The notes under the pieces were generated by a model, which was not told the DNA's origin, did not search any database, and saw nothing but the letters and a program-made list of their open reading frames with translations. The position numbers and the translations under genes were made by a program. Positions 31,361 to 43,199 of a DNA stretch of 64,000 nt are shown here, piece by piece. Each line of letters opens with the position of its first letter. Position 1 is the first letter of the stretch. This stretch comes from Aphrocallistes beatrix (lineage: Eukaryota > Porifera > Hexactinellida > Sceptrulophora > Aphrocallistidae). The DNA lies in NCBI GenBank assembly GCA_963281255.1, contig OY725502.1, positions 1,488,001 to 1,552,000 on the forward strand, in the 5' to 3' direction.

Positions 31361-31870
31361 TACTAGGGAATGAGTAAGAAGGTAATCACGTGAGTTCACA
31401 GTTCCAAGGTGTCCCTCGAACTAAACAAGGTTTCGGATAATATCATATGGTTGTTGTTTTATTGGTTTCACATATATCAACCCTCAACATTGAAAATGTG
31501 ACTAAAGTGAAATAGTTTTTCGGATTGTATCCCCTAAATATGTAAATATGCAAAATGATGGTCCATATATATACTTTCAACCTAAGTTAGTTTTAGGGAC
31601 GACGTGCATGTATTGAAGTGTGTGATGTGGATATACAGAGGCATATGTATGGTGATGTTTGGTTGTCAGGTAATAACTGGAATATCCGAGAGATCGAGAA
31701 GGCATTTGTTCCTCTGCTCAATAAGTCTCCCTTCTGAGAGCCTCCACCCTTTTCACAAGTTGGAACCTAGCAAAAAATATTGTTGTGGATATATCCTTAT
31801 AAGTTCTCTCCCTTTCTTCTTCACTTGGGATGTGGTATATATTTTGCTCTCATTGTATTTTCATTATGAT
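31361..31870. other. Intergenic stretch, nothing recognised
   Basis: A plus-strand open frame (31604-31984) runs into the next MITE and has no recognisable domain. I do not regard it as a gene. Confidence 0.45.
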
Positions 31871-32149
31871 CAGGGGCGGCGTACCAGGTACGGCAGGTCC
31901 GGCGTTGCCATACTACTTTTCAGAAAGGCTCAGCTTTGCTGTACCTTTACTAAGCTGTTCTATTTTAAAATAATTGTAACTTAATGCATCTATGCTAAAT
32001 AGAAGAAGATTTAGTAAATTCCCATTGTACCACTTTTACTGTACAATAAATACTTGGTACGGCGTAACCAGACCAGTTTTGAATCTCTACTGGAAGATAT
32101 GTGCCAAATATTCCGCCGTGCTACTTTTTGAGTGGGTGTGCCGCCCCTG
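31871..32149. mobile_element. ~280-bp MITE with caggggcggcgtacc ends
   Basis: It starts caggggcggcgtacc and ends ggtgtgccgcccctg, an inverted pair of about 15 bp, with atgat on both sides as a possible short duplication. A related fragment, gcagggacggcgtaccacg, occurs at ~41314. CAGGGGCGG ends recall hAT elements. Confidence 0.7.
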
Positions 32150-32632
32150 ATGATGTTTTCTATCTTGAGAATAATCAGAACAATAATATATATATTATTA
32201 AGCGCTCCAGCCTCCGCTCCTAATTTTTGAAAGTGAGCGCGCCTTTAAAAATACTTTTCGAAAACATTGTTTCCAAAAATTAAGGGATAATTATACATTT
32301 AAATTGTTTCAAATTTCTCAACAAGATAGAAAAAGTGGAATATTTTAATACTAAGTGAGATAGAATGACACCCGAATAGTGTGTCATTATTTTTAAAAGT
32401 CCACTTAACACCTAATTTATATTTAGGAAATATAGAGGAAAATTATTAGGATACCTGGGGAAATTGTGGGAACATACTTGATTAAAAGGAGCGTACTCCA
32501 CTTTCCGCTCCTACCATTTGGAAAGGAGCATGCTCCTTTAATTCTCTGAAATAGTACATATACCTGATTTATTGAGGGTTTACATCTCAACAGGCTATTT
32601 GAATTAATTGCCTGTGTTATAATATAGCTATT
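32150..32632. other. Intergenic with weak inverted repeats
   Basis: Segments gcgctccagcctccgctcct (32201) and actttccgctcctaccattt with ggagcatgctcctttaat (32500-32540) are loosely related and could be ends of an old element. The peroxiredoxin promoter should lie at the right end. Confidence 0.4.
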
Positions 32633-33397
32633 ATGCTGATCCTAACCGTTCTCACAATCTCCACCTGCTTCATTCCGACGCTTTCTCAAACTGAGAATTG
32701 TCTGGTAACAAATCGCTACGCCTATCCAGAGCTCTACAGCGGTTCTGGTTACCAGCATGCACTCCACTGGTCCAAGGCCCAGATCTCCAAACCAGCTCCC
32801 CCCTTCAACGGGACCGCTGTCGTGGGAGGAGAGTTCAGACGAATCTCGTTGAAAGACTACAAAGGAAAATATCTAGTTTTGTTCTTCTACCCCTTAGACT
32901 TCACGTTCGTTTGCCCAACCGAGATAATCGCTTTCAACGACCACCTAGCTCGTTTCCGAGACATCAACACGGAAGTACTAGCTTGCAGTGTGGACTCAGA
33001 GTACACACACTTGGCATGGATCAACACCCCCCGGGCAGATGGAGGACTGGGCCTGGTGGAGATCCCCATTCTCAGCGACCTCTCGCGGCAGATCTCGAAA
33101 GACTACGGCGTGCTGTTGGAGAACGAAGGATACTCTCTCCGCGGCCTATTTATAATCGACGGCAGGGGAGTGCTGAGGCAGATCACAATGAATGACCTCC
33201 CTGTGGGCAGGTCCGTGGAGGAGACGCTGAGATTGGTTCAAGCTTTTCAGTTTACAGACAAGCACGGAGAGGTGTGCCCAGCAGGCTGGACTCCAGGGGG
33301 GGACACGATCGTGCCCAACCCCTCTGGGAAGCTGCGCTATTTTAAGAAGAAATGCAATGGAGAGGAAGGACTAGCTGACGAAATTGACATGGAATAA
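32633..33397 (+). CDS. PRDX4: Typical 2-Cys peroxiredoxin with signal peptide (Prx4-like)
   Basis: This 254-residue single-exon enzyme would reduce hydrogen peroxide and organic peroxides. A hydrophobic leader ([18 protein letters not shown]) suggests entry into the secretory pathway, as in animal peroxiredoxin 4. The peroxidatic cysteine is C94 in [14 protein letters not shown], the resolving cysteine C215 in HGEVCPAGW. The GGLG motif (137-140) and a C-terminal YF pair are the features linked to sensitivity to over-oxidation in eukaryotic 2-Cys enzymes. An extra Cys near the N-terminus (C23) matches the position where Prx4 forms interchain disulfides. The tail [11 protein letters not shown] is acidic and is not a KDEL signal. 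Orthology to Prx4 rests on leader plus architecture. Confidence 0.93.
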   Translation: MLILTVLTISTCFIPTLSQTENCLVTNRYAYPELYSGSGYQHALHWSKAQISKPAPPFNGTAVVGGEFRRISLKDYKGKYLVLFFYPLDFTFVCPTEIIAFNDHLARFRDINTEVLACSVDSEYTHLAWINTPRADGGLGLVEIPILSDLSRQISKDYGVLLENEGYSLRGLFIIDGRGVLRQITMNDLPVGRSVEETLRLVQAFQFTDKHGEVCPAGWTPGGDTIVPNPSGKLRYFKKKCNGEEGLADEIDME

Positions 33398-33584
33398 TAA
33401 TTTAAATTTATAGGATTAGAAACTGTCGATACTTGTTTCGTTATAATTGACTTTGTTGTTCTATCAGTTTCAGAGTTAGAACTAGAAAAATGTGACTATA
33501 AATAGAGAATGCCGACTATCTTATTACATTCCTCAGCTGTATCAGATGCTGCGTGATATCGCCCTGACTAGATAACTCACACAG

Positions 33585-34879
33585 ATGATGCAGCAGCAAG
33601 AAAGTATACGGATAATAGAATGGAAAGACTTGGACAAGTTTAAATTCCTCGTCCTGAGTCCCACTCTCTTCTTCGGGGTGCGACTCTGCCTCTACCCGAT
33701 GAGCGTGATCAAGACGCGGCTGCAGGTGCAGTCCAAGAAACAGCTGTACCGAGGAGTGCTGGACGCCCTCCGCAAGATCCCGCGCCAGGAGGGGGTGCGT
33801 GGGCTGTACAAGGGGTTCTTTGTCAGCAGCCTGGGCATGGTGTCTGGACAGTTGTACATCGTGACGTACGAGATGATGCGGAGTCGGATGAGCCAGCTGG
33901 CGCCGGCCAGGAAGGGGTTCATCGCCGGGGGCACGGCCTCCATCCTCGCCCAGTCCATCACGGTCCCAGTGGACATCCTGTCTCAGTACAAGATGGTGCA
34001 GGGGGCGGTGGGGGACCTGGGGAACCAGGACGCCATGCGGATGTTTAAGGGGCGCACCCAGCCGCTCAGCAGCTTCCAGATCGCTAAGTTGATTTTCAAG
34101 GAGCACGGACTGATAGGTAAGCTCAGAGCACACTACACGGCATAGCATCATGTTCTCTCACATAACATTCGAGTACTTGTTTGATAGACATTCTGCGTTT
34201 AGGGTTTTATCGCGGTTACTTCGTATCTCTACTGACATTCGTCCCCAGCTCTGCCATCTGGTGGTCCACCTACTCCACCGTCCTCCCCGCACTCCACCCA
34301 GCCCTGCACTACGAAGTTCCTCTCTACGCGCTGCAGAGCTGCTCCGCCGTAGCCGCAGCGCTCACCTCCGCCACACTCACCAACCCCATCGACGTCATCC
34401 GGACCAGATTGCAGGTAGCGCACTCGAGTTCTGTTACGCCTCTAGAGTATAGCAGTGCTCGATAAATCAAAATTTGGTGGTGGCTATCTGAAACACCATT
34501 TTACATTTTCTGGTGGCTAATAGCCACCAAATTCTAAACACGCTACGCTATATAAATAGACCAGTACTTCATAAAATTTGGTGGTTTATCGTCACATTTT
34601 GGTGGTTATTGCCTCCAAACCACCAGATTGTCGAGCACTGGTATATATTCATCCGCCACGGTGTTTAGTTGGACTTCTCGGTAGGTCGGGAGCAGGAGAT
34701 CGTTCATTAACGAATCGCTCCATCTGCTGAGATCAGAGGGGGTCACGGGCTTCTGGAAAGGGCTCTCCGCTCGATGCACCTTTTCCATTCCGTTCAGTAT
34801 GGTCATCATCGTAGTGTACGAGTTCGTTAAGAAGATTAGCCTCAAGAAAGACGTGGGAGGATATGATTCACGAAGCTGA
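33585..34879 (+). CDS. SLC25A44: Mitochondrial carrier, SLC25A44-like, three exons
   Basis: Exons 33585-34116, 34203-34414 and 34685-34879 join in frame to 312 residues, close to vertebrate SLC25A44 (about 314). Introns are GT-AG (86 and 270 bases). It shows three mitochondrial-carrier repeats with P-x-[DE]-x-x-[KR]-like signatures: YPMSVIKTRLQVQ, VPVDILSQYKMVQ and NPIDVIRTRLQ. The N-terminal IIEWKDLDKFKF, the SITVPVDI segment and the FYRGYFVSLLTFVPSSAIWW segment are SLC25A44-like. In mammals this carrier imports branched-chain amino acids into mitochondria. The second intron holds a small MITE. Codon use is GC-rich, like other housekeeping genes here. Confidence 0.92.
34453..34640. mobile_element. 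~190-bp MITE in intron 2 of the SLC25A44-like gene
   Basis: Ends cagtgctcga and tcgagcactg are inverted. The words tttggtgg and ccaccaaa recur inside, forming several nested hairpins. It occupies most of the 270-base intron. Confidence 0.75.
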
Positions 34880-35304
34880 CACTCCCAATCCGCTCAACCT
34901 TAACATTGAGTTAGCCAACTGCTGCAGTCAACACTATCTCTTCGCTCCAACACTGTTATATTGTGCTGTACATACTAGTACTTTCTATGAACGTTTTATT
35001 GCTATCATCATTAAATCTTCAACAAGAGATTTTAACTGCTTGAATACCATTATACAAGTACTCGGAACCTAGCCTTGCACAGGGGTGTTATTAGTGAGGG
35101 CCATGATCCCTAGAACCCCCTTTGGACATGGTTCACTCACTTCTTTTGTCCCCTTTTCAAAATCCTGTATCGCCAGTTTTATTATAAATTTTCATAGACC
35201 CACGAACTTAGACAAAGGCCACATAATATTCTATATTATAGCGCAATGCGGACTTGTCACTTGATTAACTGAACAAAATCCAGATAGGACCTTGTAGCCT
35301 GTTA
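34880..35304. other. Intergenic stretch, nothing recognised
   Basis: DNA between the carrier and HINT genes. It should include the HINT promoter; no element was identified. Confidence 0.45.
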
Positions 35305-36056
<752 letters not shown>

Positions 36057-36157
36057 TTAGGACCGATATTCAGATTCTATAGCTATGTTTAATTGTTATA
36101 CTCTTACTTCATGAACTATTAAATTAAAGCATAGGTAGTGGAACTGTAGCTAAATAA

Positions 36158-37441
36158 CTAGGATAGAGAGTCGAGCCTCTCCTTGAGAGATCGGATCTTG
36201 AGCACCGCTGCGTCTAGCGTACTGTCCTGCTTAGCAAAGCAAATCCTGACCATCCTGTCCCCCAGCTGGGAGTCCTTGGAACAGAATGGAGTCACGGGGA
36301 TGGTGGCTAGCCCCAGCTCCCGTATCATCCACTTGCAGAATGTGACGTCATAGGAGTCAGCTGGAGAGTCTGCAGTGGCTGCTATGGCAGAGAGCTTGGG
36401 GACCCGGAACAGCATGAAGTAGCTGCCGGACGGTTTGATGGGGGATAGCCCCACCTCTGCGAGGACAGAGAACATCCGGTTCCTCTTCTCCTGCAGCTCC
36501 GCACTCAGCTGATGGTAGTAGCTGTCCGAGGTGCCTAGGAGTCCTGCCTCCCGCCTGATCCCCTCCCCCGTGGCCAGCTGCAGGGCGCTACACCCGCAAT
36601 TCATAGAACCCTGCAGCACGGGTTCTAGCTTCGAAATCAGCTCCGTCGGTCCAATCCCCCAGCCGATCTTCCACCCGGTCACGGAGAACATCTTCCCCAC
36701 AGAGCAGACGGTGAGGGTCCTCTCGAACATCCCCTGCACCGCGGCTATGCGCACGTGTTCCCTGCCCTCGTACACGATCCACTCGTACACCTCGTCGGAC
36801 ACCACGAGGAGACCGTGCCTGGCGCAGAAGGCAGCTAGCACCTCCACCTCCTCCCGAGTCAGCGCCTTGCCTAGCGGGTTGTTAGGGTTGTTCAGGAGGA
36901 AGACCTTGCTCTTGGGAGAGACGGAGCGTTCCAACTTTTCTTGGTCAATTCTCCACTCGTCTGTGGAGCCGGGTCCGTCTGACTGATGAGGGGTGAAGGG
37001 GACGAAGACAGGAACTGCGTCGAGTGATTCTATTAATCCTGTGTAACTCTCGAAGAAGGGCTCCAGCATAATCACCTCGTCCCCGGGACGCAACAGACTC
37101 TTCATGGCGAGGTAGAGGACTCCGTATGCTCCTATCCCGGTGATCACCTGCTCCTCCGTCAACACCCTCCCCAGTTTGGGGGAGTACAGCTGGCAGACAG
37201 CTTTCAGGAGGGAGGGGACCCCTCGCAACGGAGGGGATCGATGAACTGAAGGGTCCTTGGCGATTTTTTCCAATTCTCCAAGTAGGAATTTAGGCGCAGC
37301 GAAGTCAGGGAAGCCCTGTCCTATATTCACAGCCTCTCTCCCCCGGAGGAGTGCATTGAACTCGACCCATACGTTTTTGCGGTCAGCGAGGAATTTCTTG
37401 CTTACGAATCTCTTCTTGCTTCCTGATTCATCGGTCGCCAT
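36158..37441 (-). CDS. Kynurenine aminotransferase / cysteine-S-conjugate beta-lyase type
   Basis: This 427-residue single-exon, PLP-dependent class I aminotransferase matches the KYAT1/KYAT3 group. Motifs include NIGQGFPDF (39-47), TGIGAYGVLY, the NNPNNPLGK loop (184-192), SDEVYE with the PLP-contacting Asp and Tyr (215-220), and the Schiff-base lysine K250 in SVGKMFSVTGWKIGW. Family members convert kynurenine to kynurenic acid, transaminate glutamine and methionine, and cleave cysteine conjugates. No targeting peptide is obvious, pointing to a cytosolic location. Length and motif order are those of a complete enzyme. Confidence 0.94.
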   Translation of the reverse strand: MATDESGSKKRFVSKKFLADRKNVWVEFNALLRGREAVNIGQGFPDFAAPKFLLGELEKIAKDPSVHRSPPLRGVPSLLKAVCQLYSPKLGRVLTEEQVITGIGAYGVLYLAMKSLLRPGDEVIMLEPFFESYTGLIESLDAVPVFVPFTPHQSDGPGSTDEWRIDQEKLERSVSPKSKVFLLNNPNNPLGKALTREEVEVLAAFCARHGLLVVSDEVYEWIVYEGREHVRIAAVQGMFERTLTVCSVGKMFSVTGWKIGWGIGPTELISKLEPVLQGSMNCGCSALQLATGEGIRREAGLLGTSDSYYHQLSAELQEKRNRMFSVLAEVGLSPIKPSGSYFMLFRVPKLSAIAATADSPADSYDVTFCKWMIRELGLATIPVTPFCSKDSQLGDRMVRICFAKQDSTLDAAVLKIRSLKERLDSLS

Positions 37442-37707
37442 TGGACTAGTTTCGGCAGTTCTTAAGTATACATATTCAATTACCGTATATACTCGAATAG
37501 TAGCCGGAGCAATTCTTAATTTTTAGCCCCATTTGTTACCTGAAAAAAATAATTTTTCAGATTTAGGAGAATTTTAGAGGGAAAACCGCATGAATGATTC
37601 TACAAATAGTAGAAGGAAAGAATTCAACATCATTAAACAAAACCCTAATTATTTTACTGTCAAAGTAACAAAGAGAACAATAAACTTTCAAAACACGTTA
37701 TGATCGA
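37442..37707. other. Short spacer between two minus-strand genes
   Basis: AT-rich, carrying the aminotransferase promoter and the esterase 3' region. No further feature. Confidence 0.4.
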
Positions 37708-39000
37708 TCACTGAGTAGAATAACTATGAAGGAAATCATCTAGTTTGTCGAAAGCATCGAAAGTTGTTGTCAACTTGAATGATGGTATGAGGAAGAAAAA
37801 TCCATGGAACATCTTCTCATAGAGAATATACTGTACCCGTGTTCCTGTCTCCTCCATTCGCTGTTTCAGCAGCTGTCCTTCTGTATGCAAAAGGTCGTAT
37901 TCAGAAGCTATAATGAGTGTGGAGGGAAGGTGTGAAAAGTTTTTCTGAAAAAGGAAGGTAGAATATGGGTCTAGCAGTGTATCAGCGTATTGGGAGTATT
38001 GCTCAACCATGGATGCGGGAGGGTCCCAGTCTATCTCGGGGAGGAGGTGTGGGTAGGAGGACTTCCTCTCTTCGTAATGCCGACTTAGAAGAGGTAGCCT
38101 GGAGCTGAAAATCAAATCAGTTAATTCGATGTCTCCTTTCAATAACATTGATAGGCCCATAGAAACTCCGTATGGGGATAATAGACGTAGCTGATTCTCC
38201 TTCCTTAGGGATGATTCCAACTCCAAACTCACCATTTGCACCCATGGGTAGATGAGAGACATGGTATAAATAGGTGCGTGTTCCTTATCATACCCCAATT
38301 CTCTCCATTTGAAGGCTATGTATAAGGACAGGTGACCCCCGTAGCTATCTCCTCCTATCGAGATGCGTTGAATATCAACTCCCAACTTGTCACTATTCTC
38401 GAACACATACTTAACTACATTTAGACACTCCTCATGCGCCCTTGGGAACACGGCTTCTGGACTCTTAGAGTAGTCGGGGGCTATAATTCTCATTTTCATT
38501 TTATTAGATAAAAATCTAAACGTTGCATCGTAAAATCTTGGATTGAATTTGCAGCCTCCGCCTCCATGCAAATAAATGAGGAGAGGAAGTCCGTTAATCC
38601 CCGCAATTTCCGCAGGCGTGTAGCTGTATACCTTCACTCCGCGGACTAACATCTCCTCGCAGATGATGGGAAGGTCACTGATGTTGGGCGATACAAACAT
38701 CTCCGTTGTATTCACAAGTGAACTGTCGAAATAGCTGCGAATACTTTGCTTGAAGTCCAATACTCCCCAGCTAGCTAGGAGTCCTATCAGGTAAACTCGG
38801 GCATTGGACATTCGAGGAAGCATTCGTAACTTGAAGATGTATTCACAAGTCATCTCACTGTGCTCGTTTTCCAAATCACACCCATAATATGCATAGTAGT
38901 AGCATCCCCCTGCTACTGCAGCACCCATGAGGGCTAGAATGTAGAAATACACAAGGCGGGACTTGGCCTCTCTCTGAGGTTCTCTTTTGTTATCGGACAT
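37708..39000 (-). CDS. AADAC/NCEH1-like membrane-anchored esterase
   Basis: This 430-residue alpha/beta-hydrolase belongs to the hormone-sensitive-lipase (GDXG) group. An N-terminal hydrophobic segment (residues ~16-38) follows a short basic stretch, the type II membrane anchor seen in arylacetamide deacetylase and neutral cholesterol ester hydrolase. The oxyanion motif HGGGG is at 145-149, the nucleophile S219 in GGDSYGG, the acid D369 in ASEYDLL and the base H399 in KMFHGFF. The catalytic side would face the ER lumen. Two N-x-S/T sites at N98 and N106 support luminal exposure. The substrate is unknown: acyl or acetyl esters are likely. Confidence 0.9.
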   Translation of the reverse strand: MSDNKREPQREAKSRLVYFYILALMGAAVAGGCYYYAYYGCDLENEHSEMTCEYIFKLRMLPRMSNARVYLIGLLASWGVLDFKQSIRSYFDSSLVNTTEMFVSPNISDLPIICEEMLVRGVKVYSYTPAEIAGINGLPLLIYLHGGGGCKFNPRFYDATFRFLSNKMKMRIIAPDYSKSPEAVFPRAHEECLNVVKYVFENSDKLGVDIQRISIGGDSYGGHLSLYIAFKWRELGYDKEHAPIYTMSLIYPWVQMVSLELESSLRKENQLRLLSPYGVSMGLSMLLKGDIELTDLIFSSRLPLLSRHYEERKSSYPHLLPEIDWDPPASMVEQYSQYADTLLDPYSTFLFQKNFSHLPSTLIIASEYDLLHTEGQLLKQRMEETGTRVQYILYEKMFHGFFFLIPSFKLTTTFDAFDKLDDFLHSYSTQ

Positions 39001-39524
39001 CGCAGTTGTTTCTCAAATTAAGTAGAGTATTGCTGAACTGATCATTATAAGCTGATACTTAACATGGTAGGTAGTAATACTTAGCTACGTAATGGATACA
39101 CTGCGACTGGAATTTCCTGACGAGAAATAGATACGTTGTGAGGTAACAGAATACTATCTACTTAGTTGTAATTGGGCTGGAGTGAACTCAATTAAAGAAA
39201 AAAGATAGGGGTGGGGACAGGATTCCGGGATCCTTAACCAATTTCCCTGTACACCCCAACTCACACTTCACCATCGGGAGACATTATAAAAATGATATCT
39301 CAATAGTTAAGATAGGGCATTCGATTATGTAAATTTCAAATTCCTCACTTGGTAAGAATATGTCTCAATGTATTAACATTTACTCTTCGTATCCCCCTAG
39401 TCTGCTTACATCGGTAGAAGAAGCGTAATATTTAAAGATATATATTAATTAAACAAACAAACAAACACTCACAAATACTGATATAACAAACTATAAATAG
39501 GAGTGAAAAATTCTCAGTTGAATA
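39001..39524. other. Intergenic stretch, nothing recognised
   Basis: Contains a short aaacaaacaaacaaac run at ~39450 and otherwise plain AT-rich sequence between two minus-strand genes. Confidence 0.45.
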
Positions 39525-40736
39525 TTAATAGAACATAATTGAATAAGACATGCCACACACAATAGTATTATTATTAGTTACTACTATTCCTCTAGGAAAC
39601 CCTTCACACTGAATGGAATGTATTAACTGTCCTTCTAACGTGAATATTTGGACTGATTTATCTTCTGATTCACTAATTATAAGATTACCAAACTGATCCA
39701 AACACATAAACATGACACCTTCAGCACGCATATCAGACACCAAAAAGTTGACCGAATCCTTTTTCACACTTATCATACTGTATAACAGATCAGCTGATTT
39801 GGAGAACACATGCACATTATGAGATGTATTTCTATCAACTACGAATATTCTGTTTAAATCTGCTTTTACATCACACGGAAATTCAAGTACCCCTTTCCCT
39901 ATCTCTCTTAAATATTGTAAATCTAAATTTAGAACTGCTATTCTGTTATTATCATTATCTGCCACTAACACCTCGTCCCTATCTACTGTTAGGCCATAAG
40001 GGTCTCGAAGCAAAACTCTCACACTCTTCTCAATTAACTTGAAATTAGATGTTTGAAACTTTAAGATAGAACACAGTCTTGAATCACTCACAAACGCCCA
40101 TCCATCTTTGAGCGCGATGTCGTGTGGACTAACTAGCTGCCCCTTACCAAATTCTGTCAGAAACTTGCCTAGCTTAGAAAAGATTTGAATTCTGCTGTTG
40201 CCAGAATCACACACATAAATATTCTCTCCCTCATCTATCCTAATACCAAGAGGCAAACTTAGCTCGTCTTTCTTCATTCCAAACTTTCCGATACTTCCAA
40301 CAGGTTTCATTTTGTCAAAGTAAAGTCTACTCACCTCTTGAACAGTTCCTATCCACTCCAGTTTTGTTAGGAGAGATTGGAGATCTTTTGTGTTAAAATA
40401 GAGGACAGGGACGGGAGTTGGTTGTTCTGCCTTTCTTAGCTCTCCTTTTGTTTCCTCTATATTTTCTCTGTTTAGTACCAGACTTGAATTTTTTTGAATA
40501 CTCATATCATCAAACTTTTCGATCATATGCTCAAAATCTCGGACTTGTCTCTTCCTCGCTTCCTCCTTGCAAAGGTAGTCCTGCTTCAGATTGTTGAGTT
40601 GCTGGAGCAGCTCATCCCTTCTGATGGTCGCTTTCCTGATAATTGTGTCGAAGAATGATCGGATCTCTTGTTCCACTCTTGCAAACGGATCCAGTGTAAT
40701 GCTGATTGGTTTTATTTGTGGGAATCTTGTTGCCAT
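39525..40736 (-). CDS. Coiled-coil / NHL-repeat protein 1
   Basis: A 403-residue single-exon protein. Residues ~15-110 form a charged coiled coil (RRDELLQQLNNLKQDY), and residues ~150-403 carry about five NHL-type beta-propeller repeats (LPLGIRIDEGENIYVCDSGN, DPYGLTVDRDEVLVADNDNN, FPCDVKADLNRIFVVDRN). This looks like the C-terminal two thirds of a TRIM-NHL protein, but no RING or B-box precedes it, so ubiquitin-ligase activity is not expected. NHL propellers bind RNA or protein partners. A related gene lies 0.9 kb upstream (41594-42835) and a third at 57696-58565. Confidence 0.85.
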   Translation of the reverse strand: MATRFPQIKPISITLDPFARVEQEIRSFFDTIIRKATIRRDELLQQLNNLKQDYLCKEEARKRQVRDFEHMIEKFDDMSIQKNSSLVLNRENIEETKGELRKAEQPTPVPVLYFNTKDLQSLLTKLEWIGTVQEVSRLYFDKMKPVGSIGKFGMKKDELSLPLGIRIDEGENIYVCDSGNSRIQIFSKLGKFLTEFGKGQLVSPHDIALKDGWAFVSDSRLCSILKFQTSNFKLIEKSVRVLLRDPYGLTVDRDEVLVADNDNNRIAVLNLDLQYLREIGKGVLEFPCDVKADLNRIFVVDRNTSHNVHVFSKSADLLYSMISVKKDSVNFLVSDMRAEGVMFMCLDQFGNLIISESEDKSVQIFTLEGQLIHSIQCEGFPRGIVVTNNNTIVCGMSYSIMFY

Positions 40737-41593
40737 TACGTTGTCAGAATTGTGCGTTCAGTTTGATAGAACACACAGGTTGATGAGTGTTTTATATTAT
40801 TTGCGATATGATTTAACTATACAAGTGAGATGTGCTGATGTGGTATTGGAAGTGAAAGCGTGGCATGATTAGAAAGCTGTGAGAATGGAGGTTGTTGTGC
40901 ATCCCGTTTCCTTGTTAGAGTGTAAAGTTTTTATTTCAGAAAGGAGGATTGATTCATCTGTTTCTACGTATTTTAGACGAAGAGTTGCATAATGACTTGA
41001 ATAATCTTCTATTTAATTCCAGTTAGATGGGAACTGTTTTCTTGTCAGGTTATTTCGAACGTGAAAACATAAAAATGCAGTAGAAATAGAAAATACCCGG
41101 GTTAAATATGGAAGTCAAATTGACCATATGAATCGATACTTTTCGCTCACCGCTTGGGATATTAATAATTATATTTCTCCACGACGGCCTAACGAGATAG
41201 AAGCAAGCAATTATAGTAGACAGTTTTGAGTTATTCTGGTTAGCTGCACGACTCGTGAGCTTTTAGTGTCCCTCTTCAGTTTTAGTACAGCTCCATGGAG
41301 AGATACACTATTGCAGGGACGGCGTACCACGCCCGTACGCGCGATCCTGCAAATCTAAGTTTGATTTCAACAAAATTTCGCTTGTAAGCCCCTTTATGGT
41401 TTATATGCACTCTATTTTAAAATCTAATTTTTGCACTTAGAATACAATCATGTCACTCTACAATAACTCATTATCACTATTTTCACACCTGCTGGTTAGT
41501 GTTATAATGATTGGTCTGTCAACCGACATTATTTTAATTGTCAAAAATACTAGAATTAAGTGTTAAAAAGAGTCGCTAGAAAATAAATATTTA
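40737..41593. other. Spacer between two NHL genes
   Basis: Holds the promoter of the downstream NHL gene (an aatataaaac motif on the minus strand at ~40790) and a fragment, gcagggacggcgtaccacg (41313-41345), related to the MITE at 31871. No gene. Confidence 0.5.
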
Positions 41594-42835
41594 TCAAAAC
41601 AACTGAATACAGGACTCGGAGTTTAGAGAAGCTATAATAATTCTGTTTTCTGAATCTAGAGCAATCCCTGTGGGTTGGATGAACTCTCCCACACCCTGTC
41701 CTTCCCTGCCGAACTTGTGTGCTAGATCTCCGCTGGTTGAGAATATGAACACACAGCTAGCTGAGGAGTCGGTCATCAGGATGTTGTTTCGCAGATCTAG
41801 ACAGAAGTGCTGCGGAGTCAGTAACTGCTTACAGTTATTACGGAGCATTAGCCTCGTAATGAGATGGTGCGCGTAGTCGTAGTAGTGGATGCAGTGCTCA
41901 GCTGACTCTAGAACCACAATCTGGTAAGAAGTCAGTTTGGCATCTAAGGGACAGTCGATGCCAGAAATGTATGAATTGAAAGTAAGATCCATAGCCAAGC
42001 ATTGAATGCGATTGTTTCCCCAATCACAAACGTAGATCCGATTCTTCTCTTTCGAGGCAGCAACACCTGTAGGGTACGCAAACTCCAGGTCTTCACTGCC
42101 ATAGCTCCCAACTGATTTTAGAAACGTGCCTTCGTCAGTGTATTCATTCAGACAATTCCCCAAATTTTGTGTGACAAATATCTTATCTTTACAGATACAA
42201 ATTCCAATTGGATTATTCATCTTCTCCACGAACTCAAATAAGAAGTCAAATGAGCTTGAGAAGACTTGAACACGATTATTGCCTCCATCACAGATGTACA
42301 CAACACCACTCAGTGGATCAGTGACGATGGCTCTAGGGTTACAGAATACTCCAGCAGCTGCACTTTTACCCGCGTCGTGTCTACAAGATACCTTGATGAG
42401 ATCTCCTTTTTTCTTGTAGTCCGGGACTGGGTTGACTTTAATCTCTCCTAACTTTTTAATCCTTGCTTCCAGCTCTCCATCCCATTCCAACGCGATACCC
42501 CTCATCTCAACTCTATTTTGCTCCAACGTTTCTTCGATCTCTCTCACACGGGCATCTAGAATGGCTGTAGTTTGCCTCAGAGTTTTTCTGTTCTCGTTTC
42601 GCTTTACTTTTGATATTTGAATTCCTTTCAATTGATTTAGTTCCTCGATCTGTTCAGGAACTCCCTCTCCCCTGAAGTCCGCTTCTAGCTGCATCAGATC
42701 ATGCAACAGGACTTCTTCTCTCTCCTTCAGCAACTGGCAGGTTCTAGCAAATCTAGCTACTATTTCTTTTCTCACCCTCCCTATATGAGAGAGGAGTGTG
42801 TCCAGCTCCAATACACATGGCTTAGCCCCCGCCAT
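41594..42835 (-). CDS. Coiled-coil / NHL-repeat protein 2
   Basis: A 413-residue single-exon protein with an N-terminal coiled coil (~15-140, for example FARTCQLLKEREEVLLHDLM) and C-terminal NHL repeats: NPRAIVTDPLSGVVYICDGG, YPTGVAASKEKNRIYVCDWG, QPTGIALDSENRIIIASLNS. The layout matches the gene at 39525-40736, in the same orientation 0.86 kb away. The sequences are clearly diverged, so the pair is an old tandem duplication. RING and B-box domains are absent here too. A role in protein or RNA binding is inferred from the fold only. Confidence 0.87.
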   Translation of the reverse strand: MAGAKPCVLELDTLLSHIGRVRKEIVARFARTCQLLKEREEVLLHDLMQLEADFRGEGVPEQIEELNQLKGIQISKVKRNENRKTLRQTTAILDARVREIEETLEQNRVEMRGIALEWDGELEARIKKLGEIKVNPVPDYKKKGDLIKVSCRHDAGKSAAAGVFCNPRAIVTDPLSGVVYICDGGNNRVQVFSSSFDFLFEFVEKMNNPIGICICKDKIFVTQNLGNCLNEYTDEGTFLKSVGSYGSEDLEFAYPTGVAASKEKNRIYVCDWGNNRIQCLAMDLTFNSYISGIDCPLDAKLTSYQIVVLESAEHCIHYYDYAHHLITRLMLRNNCKQLLTPQHFCLDLRNNILMTDSSASCVFIFSTSGDLAHKFGREGQGVGEFIQPTGIALDSENRIIIASLNSESCIQLF

Positions 42836-43199
42836 ATATTAAAACTAAATACATTAATAGTATTTGTTAATAATGTAGATATGAAAGGTGACAAGTCGTT
42901 TTCATCAAACCTGAGCAGAATATATTATCTGACCATAAAATATTACCAATCAGTGGTTAGGGGCAATGGTTCATAATACCGTACGAATTCCCTGAAATAC
43001 TCTGGGACTATTTCCATCAGTGAATTACGCATCCCTTTTCTAGACATGAAATAGTTGCAAAGCGTCGTAATTAATTAATACGCGTAAAGACACTATAAAA
43101 CAGCATTATCTATTCGAGCTATTCAATACATACTTAACTACTACTCGTATATCCAGAAAAAAACGAACAATCAACTAGAATATATACATAAATACGTAT
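42836..43199. other. Short intergenic stretch, nothing recognised
   Basis: AT-rich spacer containing the promoter of the NHL gene and the 3' region of ribose-5-phosphate isomerase. Confidence 0.4.

Noticed and set aside
31604-31984. 126-residue plus-strand frame
   Set aside because: It runs into a MITE and has no recognisable motif or coding bias.
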